DNA from: Mycobacterium innocens
GTDB taxonomy: Bacteria; Actinomycetota; Actinomycetes; Mycobacteriales; Mycobacteriaceae
Length of the DNA stretch: 45,109 nucleotides
NCBI RefSeq assembly: GCF_900566055.1
Contig: NZ_UPHQ01000037.1
Coordinates: 1 to 45,109 of the forward strand
Direction: 5' to 3'
The translations under genes were made by a program, and so were the position numbers. Position 1 is the stretch's first letter; each line of letters begins with the position of its first letter. Under the pieces are notes generated by a model that worked only from the letters and a program-made list of their open reading frames with translations, was not told the DNA's origin and ran no database searches. Below, piece by piece: positions 1 through 8,281 of the stretch.

Positions 1-2
1 TC

Positions 3-107
3 TACGCCCGCGTCGCCCAGCGCCTCCTCGCCCTTGCCGCTGTGATCTGGCACAACTGGAAGATCAACAGCCCAGTCAAGAGGTCACTGATCGCCTACGA
101 CCACTGA
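3..107 (+). mobile_element. 3' end of an IS982-like transposase gene (partial)
   Basis: The window opens inside a reading frame that ends at 105-107. The last 34 residues include LLALAAVIWHNWKI and finish PVKRSLIAYDH. This ending resembles the C-terminus of IS982-family DDE transposases of actinobacteria, which commonly close with a conserved Ile-Trp-His-Asn segment and RSL-AYDH. Only the tail is visible, so neither the catalytic residues nor the element ends can be checked. It marks the left edge of the accessory region. Family assignment is by recall of the C-terminal signature and is moderately secure. Confidence 0.6.
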
Positions 108-143
108 CCAAGGTTGGGAATTACTCATCTAGTTCGCCTCTGA

Positions 144-179
144 CGAGACACCCCCTGGCCTTCACCAGGGGGTGTCTCG
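144..179. terminator. 15-bp perfect hairpin downstream of the transposase fragment
   Basis: The arms 144-158 and 165-179 are perfectly complementary (CGAGACACCCCCTGG and its reverse complement) with a 6-nt loop. The hairpin starts 37 nt after the transposase stop codon. It could be a terminator for the transposase or for the sodC-like gene arriving on the minus strand, or part of the insertion-sequence end. There is no clear U-run on either side. Confidence 0.6.
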
Positions 180-297
180 CTTTCACGTGGCGATGGGACA
201 AAGCTCCGCGAGACTGAAAGGACGCACATCCGCGTCGGCGTGTCTTCGCAGCGGTTTACGTGTCGCGGTGGGCTACGCCGGATTTCCGGTGAGCGCG

Positions 298-1143
298 TCA
301 GCCGCTGGGTGGAAGGCTGGGAGTCGTTACGGTGCTGGTCGGAGCGGACGTGACGGTCGGGACGCTGGTGACCGTGACGGTGCTCGTGCTCGTTGACGGC
401 GATGGCACGACGGTCGTGGTGGTGACCGTGCTGACGGTAGGTGTGGCCGTGGTGGACGAGGTGACGGTGGGTATAGACGATGTAGTTGTCGTGGCCGCCG
501 GGGCGATCACGCCGCAGGCCACCCGCTTACCCGAATCACCAGTGGCCAACGTCTCTTCGTCCGGGCCCGGTGTGCCGTTCTTCTGGGTGTAGCGGGCGGG
601 AGGAATATTGCCGAAGTTATCCGGGTCCTGGTGAATGATCAGTGCGGCGCCCGAGCCATTTCGCAGGTCCGCCGCGGTGAACGAGTTCGAGGTGGTGACG
701 AGTTTCGCCGTGCCGTCGGAGCGCACTTCCAAGGAAGTCAGGTCGCCGCTGGCGGGATAGCCGGTGTGACCCGGCGCCTGGTAATGGCCCCCCGCGGAGT
801 TGAAGTCGCCGGACGCGCCTCCCGTCGGTGCCACCGAATTGGTCTCGCATTTGCCCACCGAGTGGATGTGGAGCCCGTGGAAACCGGGGGTCAGGATCTG
901 GTTGGGGACCGTTTCTAAGGTCAGCGTCACGAAGCCGTTGGCGAAATCGAAGGTGGCGTTGGCCACCAGAGTTCCGTCGGCGCTCTTCAACTGTGTGGTC
1001 ATCCGCTCGGTGCCGGGTGGCGGGGCGGTCAGCGGCGACGTATTGGGCTGGGTGGTGTTCTGGTTGGTGCACGCACCTATCGGTGCGATGGCCGCGGTAA
1101 GCACCGCCGCCACGTAGGCCGCAGGTCTTTTCAAGCCCTTCAT
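298..1143 (-). CDS. sodC: Cu/Zn-type superoxide dismutase lipoprotein with Thr/Ser-rich tail
   Basis: This encodes a predicted periplasmic or surface lipoprotein of 281 residues that would dismutate superoxide. The N-terminus has a signal peptide ending in a lipobox (PIGAC, Cys25). The core closely follows mycobacterial Sod[10 protein letters not shown] carries two copper-ligand histidines, GGHY a third and IIHQDPDNF a fourth, and the Cys in GKCE and in VACGVI would form the conserved disulfide. After CGVIAP, where M. tuberculosis SodC essentially ends, there is an extra tail of about 66 residues made almost only of Thr, Ser, Val and Pro (bases 298-498). The gene starts 63 bp after the end of the ADP-ribosylglycohydrolase gene and is probably co-transcribed with it. 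The family call is secure; the function of the tail is unknown. Confidence 0.85.
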   Translation of the reverse strand: MKGLKRPAAYVAAVLTAAIAPIGACTNQNTTQPNTSPLTAPPPGTERMTTQLKSADGTLVANATFDFANGFVTLTLETVPNQILTPGFHGLHIHSVGKCETNSVAPTGGASGDFNSAGGHYQAPGHTGYPASGDLTSLEVRSDGTAKLVTTSNSFTAADLRNGSGAALIIHQDPDNFGNIPPARYTQKNGTPGPDEETLATGDSGKRVACGVIAPAATTTTSSIPTVTSSTTATPTVSTVTTTTVVPSPSTSTSTVTVTSVPTVTSAPTSTVTTPSLPPSG

Positions 1144-1206
1144 GGCCTGCGCTTACCCGGATTAGCCAACGCCAAACGAACGACTCGGGGTAGCGGCTGT
1201 AACCGC

Positions 1207-2329
1207 TCAATATCCCGGATACTTCTGCCAGATGCGCTCGGTGTCGGCGTCGGGCAAGGCGTACTCGGAGAGATGCCAGTCCGCATAGTCGTAGAGGTCG
1301 TCGGCGATCTCGCTGATGACGTCGCGAAGTTCCAGCGGTTCCAGCCATTCGCTGGAAATGGCGTCCACGCCGAGCGCCGCGCCCAGGAGGTTGCCGGCAA
1401 TCGAGCCCGTCGAATCCGAGTCGCCGTCGTGGTTGACCGCCGCCACGACGCCGTCGGCGAACGAATCCGCTACCAGCGCGCAGTACAACCCGATGGCCAG
1501 CGCCTCCTCGGCCACCCAGCCCTGGCCCCAACCCGGCTACAGCCTCATGGGCCTCATGGCGGCGTCCGCCGCGACGTGCCGCAGCCTCGGCGGCCTCGAC
1601 CGCGGCGAGGGTTTCGTCGTGGTCACCGAACTCGACGAGGATGCGCTTGGCCTCCGGCAGCGCCTCCGCCAGCGGCATCCCTCGGACCAGCTGGTAGATG
1701 AGCGCCGAAAAGACCCCGGCCGACAACGAACCCGTGGGGTGACCGTGTGTCAGGGCCGCAAGTTCGGTACCGATCCGGAATGCCAGCCGCGTGGTCGCTT
1801 CGGGCCGCCGCGAGACGAACAGCCCTACCGGCGCCACCCGCATGACACCGCCACAGCCCTTACTGTCGTTGTCTGCGGGCTCGCCGAGACTGCGTATCCC
1901 GCGAAGTGCCGAAATACAGGTATTGCCGGGCGCGCGCTGGCTGTGCAGCCGGCGTTGCTGATAGAGCCAGCCCGGCTGGCCTTCACCGAACGGCTCGCCG
2001 ATCCCGACTGCATGCACGGGAGATTCACCTTGGGTGCGCAGCCAGCGCAGATACGCGTTGGCCGTTACCCCGGCATACGTCGACAAGCCCCGCAGACATC
2101 CGCGAACCCAGTACCGCAGCAGCCCTTCGGCGGTGAACAGGGTCATCTGGGTGTCGTCGGTCACCATGGCGACTCCGCCGTAGGCGGGCGCATACGCGGT
2201 GATCCCCTCCGGGCCGAACTGCGCCAGGATCTGCTCGCGGGTGTGGAATTCGACCGGCGCGCCCAACGCGTCGCCCACCGCTCCGCCGAGCAGGCAGCCA
2301 CGCAACCGTTCCCGCTCGTCGACAGTCAT
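1207..2329 (-). pseudogene. ADP-ribosylglycohydrolase (DraG family), frameshifted
   Basis: Enzymes of this family remove ADP-ribose from proteins or small molecules using two magnesium ions. Reading starts at ATG 2329 (MTVDERERLRGCLLGGAVGDALG). The first metal motif, VTDDTQMT, is in this frame. The second, [15 protein letters not shown], lies in another frame that ends at 1207. The two frames join if one base is removed from the CCC run at 1532-1534, giving a continuous [19 protein letters not shown]. As written the C-terminal metal site is lost and the product is inactive. A single error in a homopolymer could produce the same picture, so it is either a young pseudogene or a sequencing artefact. 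A strong hairpin separates it from the MFS gene upstream. Confidence 0.8.
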
Positions 2330-2350
2330 GCTCGCCCACGCTAGCGGAGC

Positions 2351-2389
2351 CGGCCGTACCCCGCCGGTCAATCCGGCGGGGTACGGCCG
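2351..2389. terminator. 17-bp perfect hairpin between MFS gene and DraG gene
   Basis: Arms 2351-2367 and 2373-2389 are perfectly complementary with a 5-nt loop (TCAAT). The hairpin lies 10 bp beyond the stop codon of the minus-strand MFS gene and before the DraG-family start at 2329. It is a likely intrinsic terminator for the PE-PPE-MFS unit, although there is no U-run, as is usual in mycobacteria. Confidence 0.75.
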
Positions 2390-2398
2390 CACCACCCG

Positions 2399-3949
2399 TC
2401 ATGCGCTTCGATCTGCTCGATTCCGTGGCAGCAGCACCCAGACGGCGACCGCCGCGGCCACCGGTATCAGTGCCATGGCCAGGCTGGTGGTGCGCAATGC
2501 CGAGGCAATGAGCTCCTGGGTGTCTGCCAAGACCCGATGCGCCAACTCCGGGTTGAGTGTCGCGAGGCTGCCGAGGTGGCCCCCGCCGTTCGAGCGCGAT
2601 GCCTCCAACGCGTTGGCGGCTTGAGCGGGAGAGATACCCAAGCCGGCCAGCCGCTCCCGGGCCCGTGCGGCGTAGAACGTGGTGGTCAGCAGGGTAACCA
2701 CGGTGGGGCCCAGGGAGTAGAAGGATTGGCCGGCCCCTGGTTTGACCGACGACACCGATCCCTCCAGCCCCGGCGGGGCATAGCTCATCATGATGCTGGC
2801 CTGCGGGGGCTCGACCATGGCAACCCCGACGCTCAGCGTCACCACGCCCAAGCCGATCACCGGCAGGGATGTGCTCACCCCGAAGGTGGCGAACATGCAG
2901 CTGGCCAGGGTGAGCAGTCCCAGACCCCACAGCATGGTGGTACGTGCCGAAGTCCGCATCATCATGCGACCGCCCAGGACGGCTGCGGGTGCTTGCACCG
3001 CGGCGGCCAGCACCAGCAGTAGGCCCAGCACCGTTGGTGAAAACCCGCGGACCACGGTGGTGTAGTAGCCCAGCAGGAGCACCCGGCCGGCCAGCAGGAA
3101 GTTGAAGGCCAATCCGGTGATGACCGCGGCATTGAAGGGGCCGGCCCGGAAGATCCGCAGGTCCAGCGCCGGCTGGTCGGTGTGCTGCTCCCACCAGACG
3201 AAGAAGACTCCGGCGCCCAGGCCGATCAGCAGCGGCGGCACGGCCGCGCCGGGGCCATGAGCGAGGCGGGACAGTCCGTAGACGAGGCTGACCATCATGA
3301 GGCCGGCTGCGCCGATGCCGGGGTAGTCGATCCGGCGGCCCTGGATACGGAATGTCTCGGGGACGAAGCGCAGCGTGATGGGGATGGTGATCAACGCCGC
3401 GGCCGGGGCAACGACCAATGCCCAGCGCCACCCCAGCGACTCGACCAGGATGTCGCCGATCAGTGGTAGCGGCGCGCCGGCCAGGAATGCCGTTCCGAGG
3501 AAGAGGCTGATGGCCTTGCCTCGCTGTGCGGGCGGGAAGGTGGCGTTGATGATTGCCAGGGAGAGCCCCAGCAGAAAGGCGAAACCCACACCGGTCAGCG
3601 CACGGGTGATCATCAGGATCACCGCGTTGGGCGAGAGCGCAGCGAGCAGACCGCTGACGATCACGCCGGCCAGGCCCAGTAGATACATCCGGCGTTTGCC
3701 GTAGATGTCGCCCAGCGTGCCGGCGCCGAGGATGGTGGCGGCCAGAGTCAGCGTGGCCAGACTCGCGGTGAATCCGGCGGCGGCGGTACTCATATGCAGG
3801 CCCTCGCGCACCGGCACCAGGCTGCTGGAGAAGATGGCCGGGTCGGCACCGGTGATGGCGAAGCCCAGACCCATGGCCAACACGGTCATCCATTGGGCGA
3901 ACGTCAGCTTGTCCTGGGCCGACCGGGTTTGCGTGTCGAGCGCGGTCAT
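2399..3949 (-). CDS. MFS exporter, DHA2-like (drug/H+ antiporter type)
   Basis: This is a 516-residue integral membrane protein with about 14 hydrophobic segments, the usual size and layout of the DHA2 (EmrB/QacA-type) major facilitator family, which expels hydrophobic compounds in exchange for protons. The loop after the second helix reads GDIYGKRRMYLLGLAG, matching the family's conserved GD--GRR loop. The start at ATG 3949 has a good GGAGGA ribosome site. The gene begins 36 bp after the PPE stop codon and is probably in one unit with PE and PPE. The substrate cannot be told from the sequence. Confidence 0.85.
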   Translation of the reverse strand: MTALDTQTRSAQDKLTFAQWMTVLAMGLGFAITGADPAIFSSSLVPVREGLHMSTAAAGFTASLATLTLAATILGAGTLGDIYGKRRMYLLGLAGVIVSGLLAALSPNAVILMITRALTGVGFAFLLGLSLAIINATFPPAQRGKAISLFLGTAFLAGAPLPLIGDILVESLGWRWALVVAPAAALITIPITLRFVPETFRIQGRRIDYPGIGAAGLMMVSLVYGLSRLAHGPGAAVPPLLIGLGAGVFFVWWEQHTDQPALDLRIFRAGPFNAAVITGLAFNFLLAGRVLLLGYYTTVVRGFSPTVLGLLLVLAAAVQAPAAVLGGRMMMRTSARTTMLWGLGLLTLASCMFATFGVSTSLPVIGLGVVTLSVGVAMVEPPQASIMMSYAPPGLEGSVSSVKPGAGQSFYSLGPTVVTLLTTTFYAARARERLAGLGISPAQAANALEASRSNGGGHLGSLATLNPELAHRVLADTQELIASALRTTSLAMALIPVAAAVAVWVLLPRNRADRSA

Positions 3950-3985
3950 GGGGTTCCTCCGTTTTGACGTGTGGGGTGGGTCGGG

Positions 3986-5092
3986 TTAACCGGCGGCGGG
4001 CGAGCCGACGATCACGAAGCGCTGCGCAAGGCCGTATCGGGATGCGCTACCGCTGGTCGTGTTGGCGGCTCTGCCCGCCGCTGGCAGACCGCCCAGCATG
4101 GGGGCTGCCGCATCCGGTGCAATCTGGGAAGTGGACGCTAGCCCGGTGTTCGGCAATGCCGTGGCCGCGTGGCTGATGTTCGGGGCTGCGGCGCCCCAAC
4201 TGTGTGGTACCGACAACGCCCCGATCGAACCGGCCCGGCCCATACCCGCAGACACCATCCCCATCCGGCCCAGGCCCGGCATCTTGATCGGAAAGCTGGT
4301 GGCCGCCTGCGCCAGCGGTCCCGCGGCCTGTGCTGCGACCTGCCCCATCGACATGAACGACCTCAGGACCGACGTGATGGACATCGTCGCCGACGTACTG
4401 CCCATGACGACCTCGACCGGGGTCAGCATCCCTTCTTCCACCGTGACCACCCCGGCGATCAACGGACGGGTGGCGAACCACTTCAGCAACGGCGGCACGG
4501 TGCTGATCAACTGCGACAACTTCATCGCGTTGCTGGCGGCCGCTTGACTGGCTGTCCGGCCGGCCGCGTGGGCGACCTCCGGCGCTACGGCGAACGGGGT
4601 CAATCGGGTTGCGGCCGCCGCGGCGGCGGCGTAGCCGTACATCGCGGCGGCGTCTTGGGCCCACATCGTGGCGTAGTGGGCCTCGGTGGCCGCGATCGCC
4701 GGGGTGTTCTGGCCCAGGACGTTGGTCGCTACCAGCGCCATCAGCAGCGCGCGGTTGGCCGCGATCTCCGCCGGCGGCACCGTCATCGCGAACGCCGCAT
4801 GGTAGGCGGCCGCGGCTGCGGTGGCCTGCCCGGCGGTCGCCTCGGCCTGCCCTGCCGTGACGTTCAGCCACGCCAGGTAGGGGGCGGTCGCGGTCGCCAT
4901 CGCCACCGATGCGGCACCCTGCCAGGGCCCGCCGACAAGCCCCGAGATCACCGACCAGCACCGAGCGGCGGTGGAGTACAACTCGGCGGACAGCCCGTCC
5001 CAGGCCGCCGCCGCAGCCAGCAGCGGCCCGGAACCGACCCCGGCATACATGCGCGCGGAGTTGATCTCCGGCGGCAAAGCTGCGTAGTCCAT
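3986..5092 (-). CDS. PPE family protein, SVP subgroup
   Basis: This PPE protein has 368 residues. The N-terminal domain of about 180 residues starts MDYAALPPEINSARMYAG and carries the WxG turn (GPWQG, Trp57). The C-terminal part has the SVPHSW signature near residue 294, which defines the PPE-SVP subgroup. Family members pair with a PE protein, bind an EspG chaperone and leave the cell through ESX-5. The PE partner lies 14 bp upstream, as expected for a co-expressed heterodimer. An MFS transporter follows on the same strand. The specific role is unknown. Confidence 0.93.
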   Translation of the reverse strand: MDYAALPPEINSARMYAGVGSGPLLAAAAAWDGLSAELYSTAARCWSVISGLVGGPWQGAASVAMATATAPYLAWLNVTAGQAEATAGQATAAAAAYHAAFAMTVPPAEIAANRALLMALVATNVLGQNTPAIAATEAHYATMWAQDAAAMYGYAAAAAAATRLTPFAVAPEVAHAAGRTASQAAASNAMKLSQLISTVPPLLKWFATRPLIAGVVTVEEGMLTPVEVVMGSTSATMSITSVLRSFMSMGQVAAQAAGPLAQAATSFPIKMPGLGRMGMVSAGMGRAGSIGALSVPHSWGAAAPNISHAATALPNTGLASTSQIAPDAAAPMLGGLPAAGRAANTTSGSASRYGLAQRFVIVGSPAAG

Positions 5093-5106
5093 CGCGGCCC
5101 CCTCGC

Positions 5107-5406
5107 TCAGCCGAACGCAGCGGTGTTGGCGGCTTCGGCGGCGCCGTACGAGGCGGCGCTGGTGCCCAACGTGGTCACCAACTGGTCGTGAATGGCCGCG
5201 GCGTGGGCGCTGATCTCCCGGTACAGGACGGCGTGCGCGGCGAACTGAGCGGCGATCAGCGCGGAAACCTCGTCGGCAGCGGGTGGCACGACCGCGGTGG
5301 TCGTGGCTGTCGCGGCCGCGTTGTGCGCGTTCATCGCCGAGCCGATACCCAGCAAATCGGCTGCTGCGGCCACCAGCGCCGGTGGCTGAGTGGTCACGAA
5401 AGACAT
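5107..5406 (-). CDS. PE family protein, stand-alone PE domain
   Basis: This is a 99-residue PE protein starting MSFVTTQPPALVAAAADLLGIG and containing only the helical PE domain. The type VII export signal YxxxD/E is present near the C-terminus as YGAAE (Tyr87 to Glu91). A strong GGGAGGT ribosome site precedes ATG 5406. It is the partner of the PPE protein encoded 14 bp downstream, and the pair is a probable ESX-5 substrate. About 130 bp upstream lies the first copy of the repeated palindromic element described at 5467-5557. Confidence 0.93.
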   Translation of the reverse strand: MSFVTTQPPALVAAAADLLGIGSAMNAHNAAATATTTAVVPPAADEVSALIAAQFAAHAVLYREISAHAAAIHDQLVTTLGTSAASYGAAEAANTAAFG

Positions 5407-5466
5407 GCGCTTACCTCCCTCTGAGTTGACCTGTGAGCTGGTCCCTGAACTGGCCGTGTACTGGCC

Positions 5467-5557
5467 AAGTGCTATCTATGATCGAGACCACAGCACCGCC
5501 GCCCAAGGGCGAAATGACCCAACCCACCTCGATGGATGGTGCAAAAGTGTGCGCACA
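5467..5557 (-). promoter_or_regulatory. Repeated promoter element, copy 1 (upstream of PE-PPE)
   Basis: Read towards the PE gene, the element begins with the sequence CACACTTTTGCACCAT. It continues with TTGGG, then GCCCTTG-GCGGC, and ends near CTCGATCAT. The dyad GTGCA-N6-TGCGC is at 5539-5554 and matches in four of five arm positions. An overlapping perfect palindrome, TGTGCGCACA, is at 5548-5557. Copies 2 (8187-8264) and 3 (11487-11575) share blocks at the same spacing. No translated frame is conserved among the three, so this is a DNA signal, most likely an activator or repressor site next to a promoter. The remainder of the 5407-5798 gap holds only a short hairpin. Confidence 0.7.
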
Positions 5558-5760
5558 TCGCGCCATCGGCGCCGACGTGGTCGCCGCCCGCGGATGCCGC
5601 GGGCCTGGGCCCACGCCCCTGCGGTGTCTGGTCCGGTTGCAGGAATCCTCGGACTTCGTTGTCACGCTCGATGCGGCCTATCCGGCCGCCGCTACCAACC
5701 CGTAGCGCCCCACTGCGATTCATTACCGCTACATCGCCTGCCGCGCGGCGCTAGGGTGAT

Positions 5761-5778
5761 TTCCGGTTCATACCGGAA
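5761..5778. terminator. Short hairpin after the glycosyltransferase gene
   Basis: TTCCGGT (5761-5767) and ACCGGAA (5772-5778) pair around a TCAT loop, starting 20 bp beyond the minus-strand stop codon at 5799. It is a possible weak terminator for the aminotransferase-glycosyltransferase unit. Confidence 0.35.
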
Positions 5779-5798
5779 TCCGTGCCACTACCCAAGTC

Positions 5799-6896
5799 TC
5801 ATGGCAAAGACCCCAAATATGTTGGCTCGCTTAGGACCGTCGGTCCCGCCCGAGTGCCGGTCCCGACACTGTCGACCACGCGTTGTTCCGCAGTGTGCCC
5901 TGCCGGCAATGCGTCCCTGCGCCCGAACGGCGGCGTCGTGGCTGTCCGGCGAAGCTTGGCGCGCAACTTCGACAACGTGAATCGATGGTTCTCGCCGTCG
6001 TAATAGAACCGCACCGGGCGGAATAGCAAATACACCAGCAGCAGAATGGCCATCGTCAGCAGCGCCGTCCAGATCTTGACGCCATGGGCCTTTGTCGTCC
6101 TGGTATACCGTGTGATGTACCGGTAAAAGTCAAGCGCCGGGGCTTCCAACCGCCGGCCCGATATGCCTGCAACCATTGTCGGCTCGTACGCAATCTTCAA
6201 ATCGTTCTTGAACAAGGTCAGGGCCAGGTCGATATCTTCGTGCAGTAGATCTTCGGGATCCCGATGGGCCAGCTGACGGATCGCCCGCCACGCCGAGTTC
6301 CGGATTGCCATATTGGCGCCCAGGAGAAACCGCTGATCTGTTGAGTGCCGTTCCAGATAGCTGCGAATCCGGCGGTCTCCCCAGAAACCGAGCCTTTGCA
6401 AAGGCATGTCATGGTAGAAAACCGGACCGGTCGCCGCGGCCACGGCCGGACTGGCGAATCGGCGGCGAATTGTCTCTACCCAGTCGTCGGCGATGATGGT
6501 ATCGGCATCGATGCGGCCGATGACATCGCTGCGCGCATGGTCGAATCCATGGTTGCGTGTCGGAATGAGCCCTTGATGCTCATTCTGTTCGAGCAGGCGG
6601 ATGTTGAGCTGTCGGTGGTGTCTTTGATATCGGCGCACCACCGCCAGGGTATCGTCGGTCGATTTGTTGTTGACCACGATTATCTCGTCGGGCGCGGATG
6701 TCTGGGCAATGCATGATTCCAGGCATCGGCCGATAATACGGGCCTCATTATAGGCAGGGATAACTATCGCCACGGACGGCCGCGGCGACACGACGGCGGG
6801 CCGGATTTCCGCGACAATCGGAGGTCGGAAGGTGGACAGCCGTCCGCCGTGACAGTCATCCCGTCCGCGCGTCAATACCAACTGTGGAGCGTTCAC
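5799..6896 (-). CDS. Family 2 glycosyltransferase, membrane-anchored
   Basis: This 365-residue protein is a GT-A fold glycosyltransferase. The nucleotide-sugar domain starts about residue 40 (VAIVIPAYNEARIIGRCLES), has VVNNKSTDDT, the metal-binding RIDAD motif and an HEDIDL motif typical of the acceptor side of GT2 enzymes. A single hydrophobic helix near residues 271-292 probably anchors it in the membrane, followed by a basic tail. It starts 9 bp after the aminotransferase stop and surely shares its transcript. Donor and acceptor are unknown. The pair may build or decorate a cell-envelope or secreted metabolite; that is inference. Confidence 0.85.
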   Translation of the reverse strand: MNAPQLVLTRGRDDCHGGRLSTFRPPIVAEIRPAVVSPRPSVAIVIPAYNEARIIGRCLESCIAQTSAPDEIIVVNNKSTDDTLAVVRRYQRHHRQLNIRLLEQNEHQGLIPTRNHGFDHARSDVIGRIDADTIIADDWVETIRRRFASPAVAAATGPVFYHDMPLQRLGFWGDRRIRSYLERHSTDQRFLLGANMAIRNSAWRAIRQLAHRDPEDLLHEDIDLALTLFKNDLKIAYEPTMVAGISGRRLEAPALDFYRYITRYTRTTKAHGVKIWTALLTMAILLLVYLLFRPVRFYYDGENHRFTLSKLRAKLRRTATTPPFGRRDALPAGHTAEQRVVDSVGTGTRAGPTVLSEPTYLGSLP

Positions 6897-6905
6897 GACA
6901 TCTTC

Positions 6906-8042
6906 CTAACCAAAAGAGATCTTGCCGAGATCAAGCAAATTGCTGGTCGCCTCCAGGAACTGGTCGTTTTCGTGTGGCAATCCAGCGGAAACGCGTAGAT
7001 AGTGCGATAAACCCACATCGCCGAGAAAGATGCCCGCGTTTGCATAGGCTTCCCAGACTGCATGCGCATCATCCAATTTCCCCAGGAGGAAAAAGCTGGT
7101 GTCGCTGTGGGGAATGTCGAATCCTGCCAGCTGAAGGCCGGTGACCATCCGGTCACGTTCCAGCAGAAGCTCGGGAACTTTAGCCAGGATCTCGTCGGCG
7201 CGATCAATGATCACCGCTGCCGCAGCTTGTGTCATCGATGACACGTGGTACGGAAGTCGAGTTGCCAGCAGCGTATTAATAATGTCCGGGGCAGCTATCA
7301 TGTAGCCTAATTTGCCGCCGGCGAACGTGAACGCCTGGCTCAGGGTCCGGCAGATCGCAATCTTGTCCGGGTAGCGGTGTATGAGCTGGACCGCACTGTC
7401 TTTGGTTGACATTTCGATGAAGGCCTCGTCAATAACAAGTATTCCGGACCGTAAGCGGGACAGCACTTCCTCGAACATGTCCATGCTGAAGCTGTCGCCC
7501 GTGGGATTGTTCGGATTCGCGATCACCACGACATCGGGCTGGCATCTTTCTATGGCGGTGAGGGCCGCGTCCATGTCGCGCTGCGGAAAAGCCCGGGGCG
7601 GCACGCTCCTCCATTGGGTGCCGACCGCTTCCGCGATCGTCGGGAAATATCTGTACGACGGTTCCAGCCCCAGTACGGTTCCCCCCGGCCCGGCGAATGC
7701 GCGAAAGATCTGCTGCAGTATTTCGTTGCAACCATTGGCAACCCAGATATTTTCAGGCGACACTGCGCTACGCCCATGATTGGAGATGTATTCGGCCAAT
7801 TTCGTTCGTAACACGGTCGCGTTACTGTCGGGATAGGTGTTGATGGCTGCGATTTGGCCTCGGACCGCTTCGATGACCGCGTTCTGGATGTGTGGTGCCA
7901 ATGGGTACGGGTTGACCGGACAATGCAAGCCGATCCCGCCATATCCGAGTGAGGCCGGAACGGGACGTCTGAGTATGTGAACTCGGTCCGGTGGTGTCGC
8001 CGAATCGCCGGGAATGTGCAGCGGAAGTGATGTGGTTTTCAT
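6906..8042 (-). CDS. HisC-like aminotransferase homologue with Lys-to-Gln change at the PLP site
   Basis: This 378-residue protein has the fold-type I aminotransferase pattern of histidinol-phosphate aminotransferases: SYRYF, NPNNPTG, VIDEAFIEM and a C-terminal arginine region. In HisC the motif TLSKAF holds the lysine that forms the Schiff base with PLP. Here it reads TLSQAFTFAGGKLGY, with CAG in place of AAG or AAA, and the following conserved Arg is Lys. All other cofactor contacts look intact. The protein may therefore bind PLP but not catalyse normal transamination, use the nearby Lys instead, or have a non-enzymatic role. A genuine hisC is expected elsewhere in the genome. A GGGG stretch precedes ATG 8042. 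The gene is followed directly by the glycosyltransferase. Confidence 0.8.
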   Translation of the reverse strand: MKTTSLPLHIPGDSATPPDRVHILRRPVPASLGYGGIGLHCPVNPYPLAPHIQNAVIEAVRGQIAAINTYPDSNATVLRTKLAEYISNHGRSAVSPENIWVANGCNEILQQIFRAFAGPGGTVLGLEPSYRYFPTIAEAVGTQWRSVPPRAFPQRDMDAALTAIERCQPDVVVIANPNNPTGDSFSMDMFEEVLSRLRSGILVIDEAFIEMSTKDSAVQLIHRYPDKIAICRTLSQAFTFAGGKLGYMIAAPDIINTLLATRLPYHVSSMTQAAAAVIIDRADEILAKVPELLLERDRMVTGLQLAGFDIPHSDTSFFLLGKLDDAHAVWEAYANAGIFLGDVGLSHYLRVSAGLPHENDQFLEATSNLLDLGKISFG

Positions 8043-8186
8043 ATTTCCCCATTGGATTACTCGGCGGCGGTCGGAAAGACCTCGGTGGCGGAGCGGCCGC
8101 CATCACACAATGCGCGCTCGTCGCCGTGCCCGGCAAGTTGCTCACCACCGCCGCAGACGGCTATGGCTGCCGACGATCTGTGATCC

Positions 8187-8264
8187 ATCATCGTTATCGG
8201 GCCGTTGCCGTCCAAGGGCTAAACTTCCCAATCCGGCTGGCAAATGGTGCAAAAGTGTGCACAC
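8187..8264 (-). promoter_or_regulatory. Repeated promoter element, copy 2 (between aminotransferase and PucR-like regulator)
   Basis: The perfect dyad GTGCA-AAAGTG-TGCAC lies at 8247-8262. On the minus strand the same order of blocks as in copies 1 and 3 follows: CACACTTTTGCACCAT, TTGGG, GCCCTTGG, CGGC. It points towards the aminotransferase gene, whose start is about 200 bp away, and ends 18-54 bp before the possible starts of the regulator on the plus strand. A site in this position could serve both autoregulation and activation of the divergent unit. Confidence 0.7.
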
Positions 8265-8281
8265 GGGTTTAGGGTGGGTGG

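Noticed and set aside
617..2395. A 592-codon minus-strand frame
   Set aside because: It is the first part of the ADP-ribosylglycohydrolase running on out of frame into sodC after the frameshift; the C-terminal half is low-complexity Arg/Gly/Pro translation.
2025..3893. A 622-codon minus-strand frame over the MFS gene
   Set aside because: It is Arg/Pro/Gly/His-rich out-of-frame translation of the MFS gene, which has clear membrane helices in its own frame.
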